Assembly: GCA_046590195.1 (NCBI GenBank)
Contig: JBKJTP010000257.1
Coordinates: forward strand, 1-12,044
Reading direction: 5' to 3'
Length of the DNA: 12,044 nucleotides
From: JBKJTP01 sp046590195
GTDB taxonomy: Bacteria > Bacteroidota > Ignavibacteria > Palsa-1295
The number at the start of each line of letters is the position of its first letter. Within the stretch, counting starts at the first letter, position 1. Positions 1 to 6,172 of this stretch are shown here, piece after piece. Below the pieces are notes generated by a model. That model was not told the origin of the DNA. It saw nothing but the letters and a program-made list of their open reading frames with translations, and did not search any database. The translations under genes and the position numbers were made by a program.

Positions 1-398
1 AGGAAAAGATAGCCATCCACACGTTCGAAATCGCACTCGATCTCTTCGGTGCGTACGATCTGTTCGATAAGATCGATCGCGCGTGCCTGCGAATCGTATG
101 TGATGCGCGCGTTCTCAAGCCCATGCAGACGCTCGATCTCCGAGTAGTGATCATCGATCTCAGTCGCGAGATGCGCTGTCGTGCGCCCCGTCTCTCCGCC
201 ACCGACCGGCCCATCATCGAGCACGATCACCGATTTGCCCTTCTTCGCAAGCAGATACGCGGTCGTCATACCGGCGAGTCCCGCACCTACGATGCAGACA
301 TCACATTTCTCATTTTGACGTAGTACGTGATGATCGGGAAACTCGGTGGTCGCATGCCATACCGATGTGCTTACGCCGCCATCTTTCGCTTGAGACAT
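1..398 (-). CDS. FAD-dependent oxidoreductase (DAO family), N-terminal part
   Basis: Partial gene: it starts at ATG 398-396 and runs off the left edge after about 132 codons. Residues about 32-60 form the dinucleotide-binding fold, beginning CDVCIVGAGLAGMTTAYLL (GxGxxG loop). Next come an acidic strand end (VIVLDD) and the signature GGGETGRTTAHL, then RLHGLENAR and CDFERVDGYLF. These motifs match the DadA/glycine-oxidase-like flavoenzymes that often carry a C-terminal Rieske [2Fe-2S] domain; that half lies outside the window, so the fusion is an expectation. The likely role is oxidation of an amine or amino acid with FAD in the cytoplasm; the substrate is unknown. No clear Shine-Dalgarno precedes the ATG. 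It lies just downstream of the SRPBCC gene on the same strand, separated by a terminator hairpin. The family call is firm, the substrate is not. Confidence 0.88.
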   Translation of the reverse strand, partial: MSQAKDGGVSTSVWHATTEFPDHHVLRQNEKCDVCIVGAGLAGMTTAYLLAKKGKSVIVLDDGPVGGGETGRTTAHLATEIDDHYSEIERLHGLENARITYDSQARAIDLIEQIVRTEEIECDFERVDGYLF

Positions 399-440
399 AG
401 GATCGGTTATGTGAGTAGATCGTTAACTGCTTACTTAAGA

Positions 441-486
441 CACAAAAGGCTGCACTGCTTATCAAAAACAGTGCAGCCCTTCTTTA
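441..486 (-). terminator. Rho-independent terminator after the SRPBCC gene
   Basis: A perfect 10-bp inverted repeat, GGCTGCACTG at 448-457 and CAGTGCAGCC at 469-478, encloses an 11-nt loop. Read on the minus strand the stem is followed by TTTTGTG, and it sits about 20 bases past the stop of the 497-1390 gene. On the plus strand it is followed by CTTCTTT, so some bidirectional activity is possible. It separates the SRPBCC gene from the oxidoreductase, which is either transcribed separately or reached by read-through. Confidence 0.8.
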
Positions 487-496
487 CAAATGGTGA

Positions 497-1390
497 TTAC
501 GACTTGCCGTTCGACTTGTGGCCATTGGATGAATGACCGTTCGTCGCGAACTGAGGCGTTGAGCCTGGATCAAATTCACCAGCCTCCATCGCAGTCTTGA
601 ACTTCTTTAGATCATCAGCGATCTGTTGCTTAGGCTCTTCACCAAAGAGCGATGCGAACGCAGCGCCGACAGCTCCCATTGGAGGGTGATACTTGAGCAT
701 CACGCTGATCTTTGTGCCTTCGCCGTTGCTCGTTGGCTCGAAGCGGACTGAACCTGCATTATCGACCTCAGCATCCTCCGTGGAACGCCAGGAGATCAGC
801 TCGCCCACTTTCTCCATATACACTTCTGCATCCCACTCGAAGCGTGTACCGATTGGCCCCTTCGCTACCCAATGCGACTCGATCTCGTTCGTCTCCGTGA
901 CCGACTCGAGATGCCCCATGATCTTAGGTAAGTTCGAGAAGTTGCGCCAGATCTGATAGATCTCGGAATGCGGGCGATTGACGGTGATCGAATGCTCGAT
1001 CTTGATACCTTCGAGATGCTGGGTGACAGCTGCGTTATTCTCGAGACCATCGAGGTACGACTGTGACATCTCGTCATTATACACGAGGCCCGTCAAGCCG
1101 CGATAGACGAGAGCACCGCCTGCAAGCGCTCCGAGGATATTCCAGACCGTCGTCTTCTTCGTCATGCTGATGACGGAGAACGTGGCAAGTCCGCCGCCTG
1201 CCAGCATCGATGCCCAATACTCTACTTCGCTTCCCATGAAGCCATCGAGGGTGTGTCCGTCGACGTTCAAAATTGTGCCCATAGGGCCGCTTGGCTTAAG
1301 TCCACCTTGATTCATAGAATTCTTTCCTTTGCCTGATTTAAGTAAATTCTCTTTGCGCTTCTCGGTAAGATCGCGAATTGGCGTTGCCAT
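497..1390 (-). CDS. Membrane-anchored SRPBCC (polyketide cyclase/dehydrase-like) protein
   Basis: A 297-residue protein counted from ATG 1390-1388 (MATPIRDL). An in-frame start 33 bases further upstream at 1423 is possible but adds only a non-conserved leader. Residues about 57-76 and 82-102 are two hydrophobic segments; the second contains GGALVYRGLTG, typical of the DUF2892-like anchor fused to such proteins. Residues about 128-272 are the SRPBCC helix-grip domain, with the conserved run of VNRP, EIYQIWRNFSNLPKIM, SHWVAKGP, ISWRST, NAGSVRFEP and a final DDLKKFKTAMEAGEF. This fold holds a hydrophobic ligand in a pocket; the ligand is not known. The tail is low-complexity (NGHSSNGHKSNGKS). 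It precedes an FAD oxidoreductase on the same strand, and I recall the two families being neighbours in other genomes. Family call strong, function unknown. Confidence 0.85.
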   Translation of the reverse strand: MATPIRDLTEKRKENLLKSGKGKNSMNQGGLKPSGPMGTILNVDGHTLDGFMGSEVEYWASMLAGGGLATFSVISMTKKTTVWNILGALAGGALVYRGLTGLVYNDEMSQSYLDGLENNAAVTQHLEGIKIEHSITVNRPHSEIYQIWRNFSNLPKIMGHLESVTETNEIESHWVAKGPIGTRFEWDAEVYMEKVGELISWRSTEDAEVDNAGSVRFEPTSNGEGTKISVMLKYHPPMGAVGAAFASLFGEEPKQQIADDLKKFKTAMEAGEFDPGSTPQFATNGHSSNGHKSNGKS

Positions 1391-1582
1391 GGTATTTTCT
1401 TGTTGTGCCCTGATCTTCCACACGATGGGCTGTCTGCTGCTCTACCTTCGATAGTCGATGTGAGAGCAAGCCTCAGCTATTTCTACAAAGCTTATGCCGA
1501 GCAAGCCGACTTAGGTTTTCTGGCCGACCTTTGGCTATGGGTTTGAAAAGATATTCTAACAAGCAAACACTCTATAACAAGC

Positions 1583-2050
1583 ATGATCCAACTTAGCGCT
1601 CTGAACAACTCGAGCATCCCGGACGATATGGTGCTCGAAGAGATACTCAAGTCAGCAGATGCACGCGCGATGTTCCTGGACGACGAGCGGACGATCCCGA
1701 ACTCTCGCGACGTGGCAGTCAAGGATCATCAGTGGGAGTCGATGCTTCAGACGGCGAGAAAAGCTCTGCCGGAAGCACTGCAACCATTCGTCTCTTCGGC
1801 GCGAGATACGCACCGTGAGGATCAGCCGAATGAGGTGGCCGTTGCCATTGATCTGCCAGCATCAGCACGGATCTTCTTCGGCCCGTGGGTATGGTCGGAA
1901 GAGCATCAGGAGTTTACGGTCTCGGGACCCTGGCGCAACAAGCCATTCCAGGTGGCCGGTGGCAACATGGAGCAGTTCGGCGATCTCCTCGATGCCATCG
2001 CGAGAGCGCGTGAGGTCTATCGCATGTGGCAGTCAGACGGCCGAAACTGA
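1583..2050 (+). CDS. Hypothetical soluble protein, 155 residues
   Basis: I do not recognise this family. The protein is acidic to neutral and has no signal peptide or membrane segment. The N-terminal half (about 12-75) is mainly helical; the C-terminal half holds a tryptophan- and glycine-rich stretch, IFFGPWVWSEEHQEFTVSGPW at about 97-117, followed by a helix (MEQFGDLLDAIARAREVYRMW). The amino-acid composition and even codon pattern favour a real gene over the overlapping frames. It is transcribed divergently from the SRPBCC gene across a 192-base gap in which I could not identify a convincing promoter. No good Shine-Dalgarno precedes the ATG. A weak hairpin follows at 2092-2112. It does not obviously belong with either neighbour. 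Confidence 0.7.
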   Translation: MIQLSALNNSSIPDDMVLEEILKSADARAMFLDDERTIPNSRDVAVKDHQWESMLQTARKALPEALQPFVSSARDTHREDQPNEVAVAIDLPASARIFFGPWVWSEEHQEFTVSGPWRNKPFQVAGGNMEQFGDLLDAIARAREVYRMWQSDGRN

Positions 2051-2091
2051 CACACCTCACCATATCACTGACACTTAGCAACTATATTGAT

Positions 2092-2112
2092 GAATAATGC
2101 GGGTTATTCTTT
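2092..2112 (+). terminator. Weak terminator-like hairpin
   Basis: GAATAA at 2092-2097 pairs with TTATTC at 2104-2109 around the loop TGCGGG and is followed by TTT. It lies 42 bases after the stop of the 155-residue gene and just before the promoter at 2120-2150. The stem is short and AT-rich, so termination is uncertain. Confidence 0.3.
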
Positions 2113-2119
2113 AAAACAC

Positions 2120-2150
2120 TTGCATTTGGGAAGACCGTGTATTATATTTG
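2120..2150 (+). promoter_or_regulatory. Bacteroidota-type promoter (TTG / TAnnTTTG)
   Basis: TATATTTG at 2143-2150 is an exact match to the TAnnTTTG -7 element of Bacteroidota promoters. A TTG at 2120-2122 lies 20 bases upstream, where the -33 TTTG element is expected. Transcription should start near 2155-2160, giving the 2377 gene a leader of about 220 nt. Confidence 0.55.
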
Positions 2151-2376
2151 TCATACGTAAGCGGTAGCTCTTATCCGTTTACGGTAACTCTCATGCTCGA
2201 GAGTTCTAGATTTTGTTTGGCTCACGGCTCTGTTCATTGCCTGGAAAGACTCATTACTCCACCCGGCATTCCCTTCCCTGGTACAGCGTGTCATCTTGCG
2301 CTAGTACCACTGCGCGCCTTGCAATATCGATCTAGTTTGCCTTTAATCATTAAATCCAAACCCAGGAGGTACGTTA
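2151..2376 (+). promoter_or_regulatory. Long structured 5' leader of the 117-residue gene
   Basis: No coding region with protein-like composition fills this 226-base stretch between a promoter-like sequence and the next gene. Two stem-loops are visible. AACTCTC (2186-2192) pairs with GAGAGTT (2199-2205). GGTACAGCG (2280-2288) pairs with CGCT-A-GTACC (2299-2308) as a 9-bp stem with one bulged A and a 10-nt loop. A strong Shine-Dalgarno, AGGAGG at 2364-2369, ends the leader seven bases before the ATG. I do not recognise a known riboswitch or ribosomal-protein leader. It could be a cis-regulatory RNA, a small RNA, or simply a long untranslated region. Confidence 0.45.
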
Positions 2377-2730
2377 ATGACCCCTACACAGATCGCTCAA
2401 AAGGTGATCGAACGCGCTACGGACAAATCTGCGAAGAATCCTAACCTGTTCAAGGATGAGGTCGCACGAGAGGTCGCGAAGGCGATCAGCGAAGAGCGCG
2501 AACTACTCGCCCAATATCTCAACTTTTTGAATGAATCGATCGCGAAGGAGCCCGGCCTCGTACGGCATCGGCTATTGCGTGGATCGAGCAGCATCGCCGC
2601 AGGTCAATTCCTCGAGGATATGACACAGGACGAGCAGCGAAATTACTTCCTCCGGCTGAACCCGCTGAAGCATAGCCTCAACAGGACTGCGCAACCATCG
2701 GCGCATGCTAACGCGCTAGTCGTGAGATAA
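2377..2730 (+). CDS. Hypothetical helical protein, 117 residues
   Basis: The start is well fixed: ATG 2377 has AGGAGG seven bases upstream. The protein is soluble, highly charged and mostly helical. Residues 1-52 (MTPTQIAQKV to LNF) are rich in Glu, Lys and Ala and could form a helical hairpin or short coiled coil. Residues 75-97 (AGQFLEDMTQDEQRNYFLRL) form another helix, and the last 20 residues look disordered. There is no signal peptide, Cys cluster or catalytic motif, and I do not recognise the family. It is a self-contained monocistronic unit with its own promoter, leader, ribosome-binding site and terminator at 2822-2844. This suggests regulated or strong expression, but the role is unknown. 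Confidence 0.72.
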   Translation: MTPTQIAQKVIERATDKSAKNPNLFKDEVAREVAKAISEERELLAQYLNFLNESIAKEPGLVRHRLLRGSSSIAAGQFLEDMTQDEQRNYFLRLNPLKHSLNRTAQPSAHANALVVR

Positions 2731-2821
2731 CGCCGCACAATACATGTGGCAATCGATGCTGATTAAGAAGCAGGCTTACGAGTCTCACAGATAAGAATTA
2801 AGCAACAAGCAAGTTAAGGAT

Positions 2822-2844
2822 ACCCGGCGCAAGCCGGGTTCTTT
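2822..2844 (+). terminator. Rho-independent terminator with GNRA tetraloop
   Basis: ACCCGGC (2822-2828) pairs perfectly with GCCGGGT (2833-2839) around a GCAA tetraloop and is followed by TCTTTGCTTT. It lies 91 bases after the stop of the 2377-2730 gene. On the minus strand no T-tract follows, so it acts for the plus strand. Confidence 0.85.
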
Positions 2845-2859
2845 GCTTTAAAGCGTGAC

Positions 2860-3075
2860 TTAAAGCGCAGGCATGCGGCGATAGATGCTACGCATCAGCG
2901 AAGTGAACTTCTGCTCGAAGTCGAGATCGAGCAAGAGCTGCAACGGTGGAAGCACGCGTGGCGCTTCATCCCTTTCATGTTGCACATATTGGTCGCGGCT
3001 GCCAGCCGTGCTGACAATATCGCTAAATAGTCTCTCGAGAAGGGTCTTCTGTTCGCGCTCGGAATACGGTATCAT
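2860..3075 (-). CDS. Small hypothetical protein, 71 residues
   Basis: The reading frame MIPYSEREQKTLLERLFSD to SIYRRMPAL is charged and amphipathic, with a balanced composition. The overlapping plus-strand frame is Ser-rich and looks spurious. No signal peptide, membrane segment or known motif is visible; two helices (residues about 5-22 and 45-66) are likely. It faces the plus-strand unit and its terminator and lies about 100 bases downstream of the OmpA-family gene on the same strand, so it could be the last gene of that operon. No strong Shine-Dalgarno is present. I do not recognise it, and it may be a spurious frame. Confidence 0.45.
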   Translation of the reverse strand: MIPYSEREQKTLLERLFSDIVSTAGSRDQYVQHERDEAPRVLPPLQLLLDLDFEQKFTSLMRSIYRRMPAL

Positions 3076-3176
3076 AGCGGGACCTGCTATAACGTTGTCA
3101 CTCTTGCTTGTTCACATTCATGCAGTGAAATAGCAATAGGTGTTCCATCCGAACTGCCCAAGCCTCGACCGCCAAC

Positions 3177-4169
3177 CTACCTCTTCTGCACCGAGAACTC
3201 TACCCTTCGATTCTTCTGCCTTCCCTCAAGCGTCTCGTTTGAATCGATCGGTCGCGATTCACCATAACCCTCGAAGCTGAGCCTTGAGGCCGTGATCCCT
3301 TTCGCGATCAGGTAATTGTAAACCGCTTTTGCTCTATCTCGTGAGAGTGTCAGGTTATCGGAATCGCTTCCGACATCATCTGTATGTCCAGCGATCTGGA
3401 TCACGAGCTTCGGGCGGTCCTGAAGCATCGAGTACAGGACATTCAACTCAACGAATGACTCCTCCTTCAACTCAGATTTTGCGACATCAAAGAATACATT
3501 GCGGAGCGTGATGGTAGCGCCGACTGTGTCTGCGAAGGCAGGCTCAAGGATCTTCTGCTCTTCACACTCGTAAAAGACGATATCATCGAGCGAAAAGTCA
3601 TTCCCTTGCGGCGTGAGGTTGCGATTGACGATGCAGATCTCTGCCTCAGTTGCGCTACCGGAATTCCACACGGCGAAGAACTGCCTCCAGGTACAAACGT
3701 CTAATGGTGCGACGATAGACTCGCCCAGCGCAACGTTATTGATCGAGAAGGCAAGATCCGATGGTGCGGCGGGGACAAGATTGCAGATCCATGTCGAAAA
3801 ATAGTACGTAGTCGATGGCTTCACCCGAACACTCTGCTTCCATACTTTCTGGTTCTCGACCCATGAGCCGTTGATGATCATCATCGCAGTCCCCGCCAAG
3901 CGACGATCACCGCACCGTGCAAAATACGGATGCGCATAGGATGGATCGGTCGTGACGGCGTAGAACCCTTCGTCGAGGAAAGTCGATTTGCCTTCGAAGC
4001 TTTCGGAGTATTGATAATCGCTCTCTATGTCAACGCTTCCATTCGCAAAATCACCATTGCGAATGAGGTTTTGATCAGAGGTGATAAACCCGTCAGGACA
4101 TTGGGCGATCGCTGAAGACGAGACACCCGTGATCAAACAGGCGACAATCAGTATGGCAGTATGCTGCAT
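3177..4169 (-). CDS. OmpA-family protein with N-terminal jelly-roll-like domain
   Basis: A 330-residue exported protein. Residues 1-22 are a signal peptide with an AIA cleavage site before QC. Residues about 34-202 begin NLIRNGDFANGS and end FSLDDIVFYEC, the layout of carbohydrate-binding-module-like (CBM4/9-type) beta-sandwiches. The mature part has six cysteines (24, 86, 129, 159, 179, 202), enough for three disulfides. Residues about 218-328 are an OmpA C-terminal domain. It contains GHTDDVGSDSDN and LSRDRAKAVYNYL, then GYGESRP and RRVEF. Asp264 and Arg279, 15 residues apart, match the pair that binds diaminopimelate in peptidoglycan. It probably links an outer-membrane or periplasmic ligand domain to the cell wall. 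It is the third gene of a tight operon, five bases after the hydrolase lipoprotein. The jelly-roll assignment is by motif only. Confidence 0.88.
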   Translation of the reverse strand: MQHTAILIVACLITGVSSSAIAQCPDGFITSDQNLIRNGDFANGSVDIESDYQYSESFEGKSTFLDEGFYAVTTDPSYAHPYFARCGDRRLAGTAMMIINGSWVENQKVWKQSVRVKPSTTYYFSTWICNLVPAAPSDLAFSINNVALGESIVAPLDVCTWRQFFAVWNSGSATEAEICIVNRNLTPQGNDFSLDDIVFYECEEQKILEPAFADTVGATITLRNVFFDVAKSELKEESFVELNVLYSMLQDRPKLVIQIAGHTDDVGSDSDNLTLSRDRAKAVYNYLIAKGITASRLSFEGYGESRPIDSNETLEGRQKNRRVEFSVQKR

Positions 4170-4174
4170 ATTCT

Positions 4175-5059
4175 CTAGTTCGTAGTCAGGAAGTGCTCGA
4201 TCGTCGTCATGTAAGTGTCAAAGCCCATGACCTCTGGGAGATTGTCATGATCTGCCCGTTTGACTGTAACCGCGGTAAGCTTCAGCCCCTTGTAGTTCTC
4301 CCTGATCTCCAGCGCGTGCGTCGTGAAATTGATAAATGCATCCGAATCGCCATGAAAATTGAGATACGGTTGCTGTACGCTCTTGATCTTCTCCGCATTG
4401 TCCGCCTTGACATTCGTGAAGAAGCTGCCAGGCATATCGAGCTTCGTAGCGTCCTGCGCTAGCAACTCTGGTGATGCGAAGATGTTCTCGGTGATAAGCC
4501 ATCGTGGTTTGAGCGATCGTGGGTTGGCTGTAAGCTCAACAGCAGGTGCTCCCCCGAGGCTCATGCCGTACATGACCAGTCTATCCTCAGTCAGTCCCTT
4601 CGACTTCAGCCACGCGATCACCGCATCCACATCGGCGTACAAGCCCGCTTCCGTCGGACTACCTTCGCTCAGACCGTATCCTCGGTAATCCATCATCATC
4701 ACGCCAAACCTGTTCTTCCCTCCTACATTCGCGAGCAATGATGCACGCGGCCAGTAGAAATCCATGTGATGGTTATAACCGTGGCAATAGACGATCACCG
4801 TATCGGTCTTGATGCGCGAAGTATCGCCGAGATAGATCGACTTGATCGTGAAGCTTTCATCGTCATCTGCACTTCTGGATTCGAGATCGACGAAGGTGAA
4901 GTTGTTGATCCGTAAAGCCGGGTCGATACGGAAATCTACTTCGCCAGTGTAGTCATCGAGTTTGTACTCGGTGATCGGGTCACCTGGACTCAATAAGTTA
5001 TCGTCAAGCCTCATGCATCCGGCAAGCAACAGCGCAGCTAGTACTAAAAGATATCTCAT
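4175..5059 (-). CDS. Alpha/beta-hydrolase lipoprotein
   Basis: A 294-residue lipoprotein: the lipobox LLAGC puts the acylated Cys at residue 15. Residues about 70-294 form an alpha/beta-hydrolase. They show the oxyanion-hole strand VIVYCHGYNHH (His93-Gly94), the MMDYRGYGLSEGSP turn, the nucleophile elbow GMSLGG (Ser167), the acid HGDSD (Asp240) and a C-terminal His271 in RADHDN, so the triad is complete. The closest general resemblance is to serine hydrolases of the YfhR/ABHD13 type; the substrate (ester, thioester or peptide) cannot be told. The ATG overlaps the stop of the upstream lipoprotein gene (ATGA at 5059-5056), and a strong Shine-Dalgarno AGGAGG lies inside that gene at 5068-5073, indicating translational coupling. 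It probably acts on the periplasmic face of an envelope membrane beside the OmpA-family protein. Confidence 0.9.
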   Translation of the reverse strand: MRYLLVLAALLLAGCMRLDDNLLSPGDPITEYKLDDYTGEVDFRIDPALRINNFTFVDLESRSADDDESFTIKSIYLGDTSRIKTDTVIVYCHGYNHHMDFYWPRASLLANVGGKNRFGVMMMDYRGYGLSEGSPTEAGLYADVDAVIAWLKSKGLTEDRLVMYGMSLGGAPAVELTANPRSLKPRWLITENIFASPELLAQDATKLDMPGSFFTNVKADNAEKIKSVQQPYLNFHGDSDAFINFTTHALEIRENYKGLKLTAVTVKRADHDNLPEVMGFDTYMTTIEHFLTTN

Positions 5060-5748
5060 AATCCGAACCTCCTGCCGATAGAGAAGTATATTCCGATCGC
5101 ACCGTTATTTCCGATGCCGTGATAGTCGACGATGGTGCCCTTGTTAGTCAAGCCTGGCGCTATCCAGCGTGCTTCTAACGTATAATCCCAATTGGTCGAT
5201 TGATAGATATCGCCAAGCGAGATCGATGGCATGAAGCGGATCTCTTGTTCTTGGTCGTGCGCTCTTGTCGATGCAAGTTCTATCCATGTGCTCAGTGCCA
5301 GATATGGATTGTTATCTCCCACCTTCCATCTTGCTGCAGCCATGAGCTCTGGCCAGACTTTGAAGTTACCTTCCCATACATCAATTGCAGGATTCAGGCT
5401 CGCACCGAGTGTTATGCCCGGTTGCCATGCTGATGGATCGGCGATACCGTAACGGATGCCCAGATCTGTTTGTATCACTCCAAAGAGAGCTGATGTTGCC
5501 TGCGCTCCGCCAAATAGAGTGATGTTCGTATCGAAGCCATAGCCATAGCTTACGGAGATCATGGGGGCAGGGATCACTTTCTCGCTATAGGTGATAAGCG
5601 GACCACCAAGCGCGGCCGAGATCTGACTCTGCCCTGCGTGCAGCGGAATGATATGTCGAGTGGGAGAACAACTGGTGCAAGCCAGTGCAAGCAGCAGTAC
5701 AGCGAATGATGTTCTGATCAAAGTCAGCGGGGTTAGGATTCTGTTCAT
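5056..5748 (-). CDS. Beta-rich outer-membrane protein, probable lipoprotein
   Basis: First gene of the three-gene envelope operon. I start it at ATG 5748 (MNRILTPL), giving 230 residues. A GTG-initiated extension to 5844 would begin inside the hairpin at 5836-5858 and put 32 extra residues before the export signal. Residues 1-26 form an n-region and hydrophobic core (SFAVLLLALACTSC) with a Cys at 24 or 27, a relaxed lipobox. The rest alternates polar and hydrophobic residues with many Gly and aromatics (YGYGFDTNITLFGGAQAT), has repeated GI-like turns, and ends YFSIGRRFGL, as expected of a small beta-barrel or beta-sandwich at the outer membrane. No family is recognised. Its stop overlaps the hydrolase start by four bases, so the two are co-translated. 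Confidence 0.75.
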   Translation of the reverse strand: MNRILTPLTLIRTSFAVLLLALACTSCSPTRHIIPLHAGQSQISAALGGPLITYSEKVIPAPMISVSYGYGFDTNITLFGGAQATSALFGVIQTDLGIRYGIADPSAWQPGITLGASLNPAIDVWEGNFKVWPELMAAARWKVGDNNPYLALSTWIELASTRAHDQEQEIRFMPSISLGDIYQSTNWDYTLEARWIAPGLTNKGTIVDYHGIGNNGAIGIYFSIGRRFGL

Positions 5749-5835
5749 CGGTTTTGACGCCAGTAGACGTAGAACTTCAAGACGACTCGTAAAGAGTTGC
5801 TCGAAGATACGAAGAAAATTAGCTGGGGAGATTGC

Positions 5836-5858
5836 AAAGGTCACAGGACGTGACCTTT
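5836..5858 (-). terminator. Hairpin downstream of the tRNA cluster
   Basis: AAAGGTCAC (5836-5844) and GTGACCTTT (5850-5858) form a perfect 9-bp stem with a 5-nt loop. It sits 16 bases past the 3' end of tRNA-Thr(GGT). On the minus strand the stem ends in CCTTT but is followed by GCAATC, so the U-tract is poor. It is a likely terminator or processing structure between the tRNAs and the lipoprotein operon. Confidence 0.5.
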
Positions 5859-5874
5859 TGGAGGAATGGAGAAG

Positions 5875-5947
5875 AGCTCACGATCGGGATTGAACCGACG
5901 ACCTCGTCCTTACCAAGGACGTGCTCTACCAACTGAGCTACGTGAGC
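5875..5947 (-). tRNA. tRNA-Thr (anticodon GGT)
   Basis: A complete 73-nt cloverleaf on the minus strand: acceptor GCTCACG pairs with CGTGAGC, the D-arm is GCTCAGTTGGTAGAGC, and the anticodon stem CGTCC/GGACG encloses TTGGTAA. The variable loop is AGGTC and the T-arm is GTCGG-TTCAATC-CCGAT. Anticodon GGT reads ACC and ACT. The discriminator base is U and CCA is not encoded. It is the last of three tRNAs in the cluster. Confidence 0.97.
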
Positions 5948-5985
5948 GAACGTCCTTGTCACAATGGCAGATGACGAAGGAAATG

Positions 5986-6068
5986 TGGGCAGAGAAGGAT
6001 TCGAACCTTCGAAGACTTACGTCAAGAGATTTACAGTCTCTCCTCGTTGGCCACTTGAGTATCTGCCC
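5986..6068 (-). tRNA. tRNA-Tyr (anticodon GTA)
   Basis: An 83-nt class II tRNA on the minus strand. Acceptor GGGCAGA pairs with TCTGCCC. The anticodon stem AGAGA/TCTCT encloses CTGTAAA (anticodon GTA). A long variable arm (TGACGTAAGTCTTC) contains a GAC/GTC stem, and the T-arm is GAAGG-TTCGAAT-CCTTC. The discriminator is A, as usual for tRNA-Tyr, and CCA is not encoded. It lies 38 bases upstream of tRNA-Thr(GGT). Confidence 0.97.
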
Positions 6069-6073
6069 TTAGG

Positions 6074-6162
6074 GGGAGTTCTAAATTCTGAATGCTGAAT
6101 TCTGAGTTGATCCAAGTGGACCGTACTAACTCAGAATTCAGCATTCAGAACTCAGAATTCCC
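6074..6162. repeat. Long inverted repeat between two tRNA genes
   Basis: A perfect 23-bp inverted repeat (6086-6108 against 6128-6150) with a 19-nt loop extends outward by 12 more bases with three mismatches, giving 35-bp arms at 6074-6108 and 6128-6162. Each arm is built from degenerate units of the TTCTGAAT/GCTGAAT/TCTGAGTT type. It occupies nearly all of the gap between tRNA-Thr(TGT) and tRNA-Tyr(GTA). No target-site duplication is evident. It resembles a dispersed palindromic or MITE-like element and would form a very stable hairpin in the tRNA precursor. Confidence 0.85.
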
Positions 6163-6172
6163 GATATCAAAG

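Noticed and set aside
2148..2444. 98-codon plus-strand frame over the leader
   Set aside because: It begins inside the promoter element, overlaps the well-supported 2377 start in another frame, and has an unnatural composition.
2731..2821. A 16-codon frame between the 117-residue gene and its terminator
   Set aside because: Too short, no ribosome-binding site and no motif.
4100..4120. GCGATCGC octamer (also near 11025), considered as a HIP1-like repeat
   Set aside because: I noticed only about two copies in 12 kb, and GATCG-rich words are common throughout the window because of codon use.
5749..5844. GTG-initiated N-terminal extension of the beta-rich lipoprotein
   Set aside because: It would start inside the hairpin at 5836-5858 and place 32 residues before an otherwise normal export signal.
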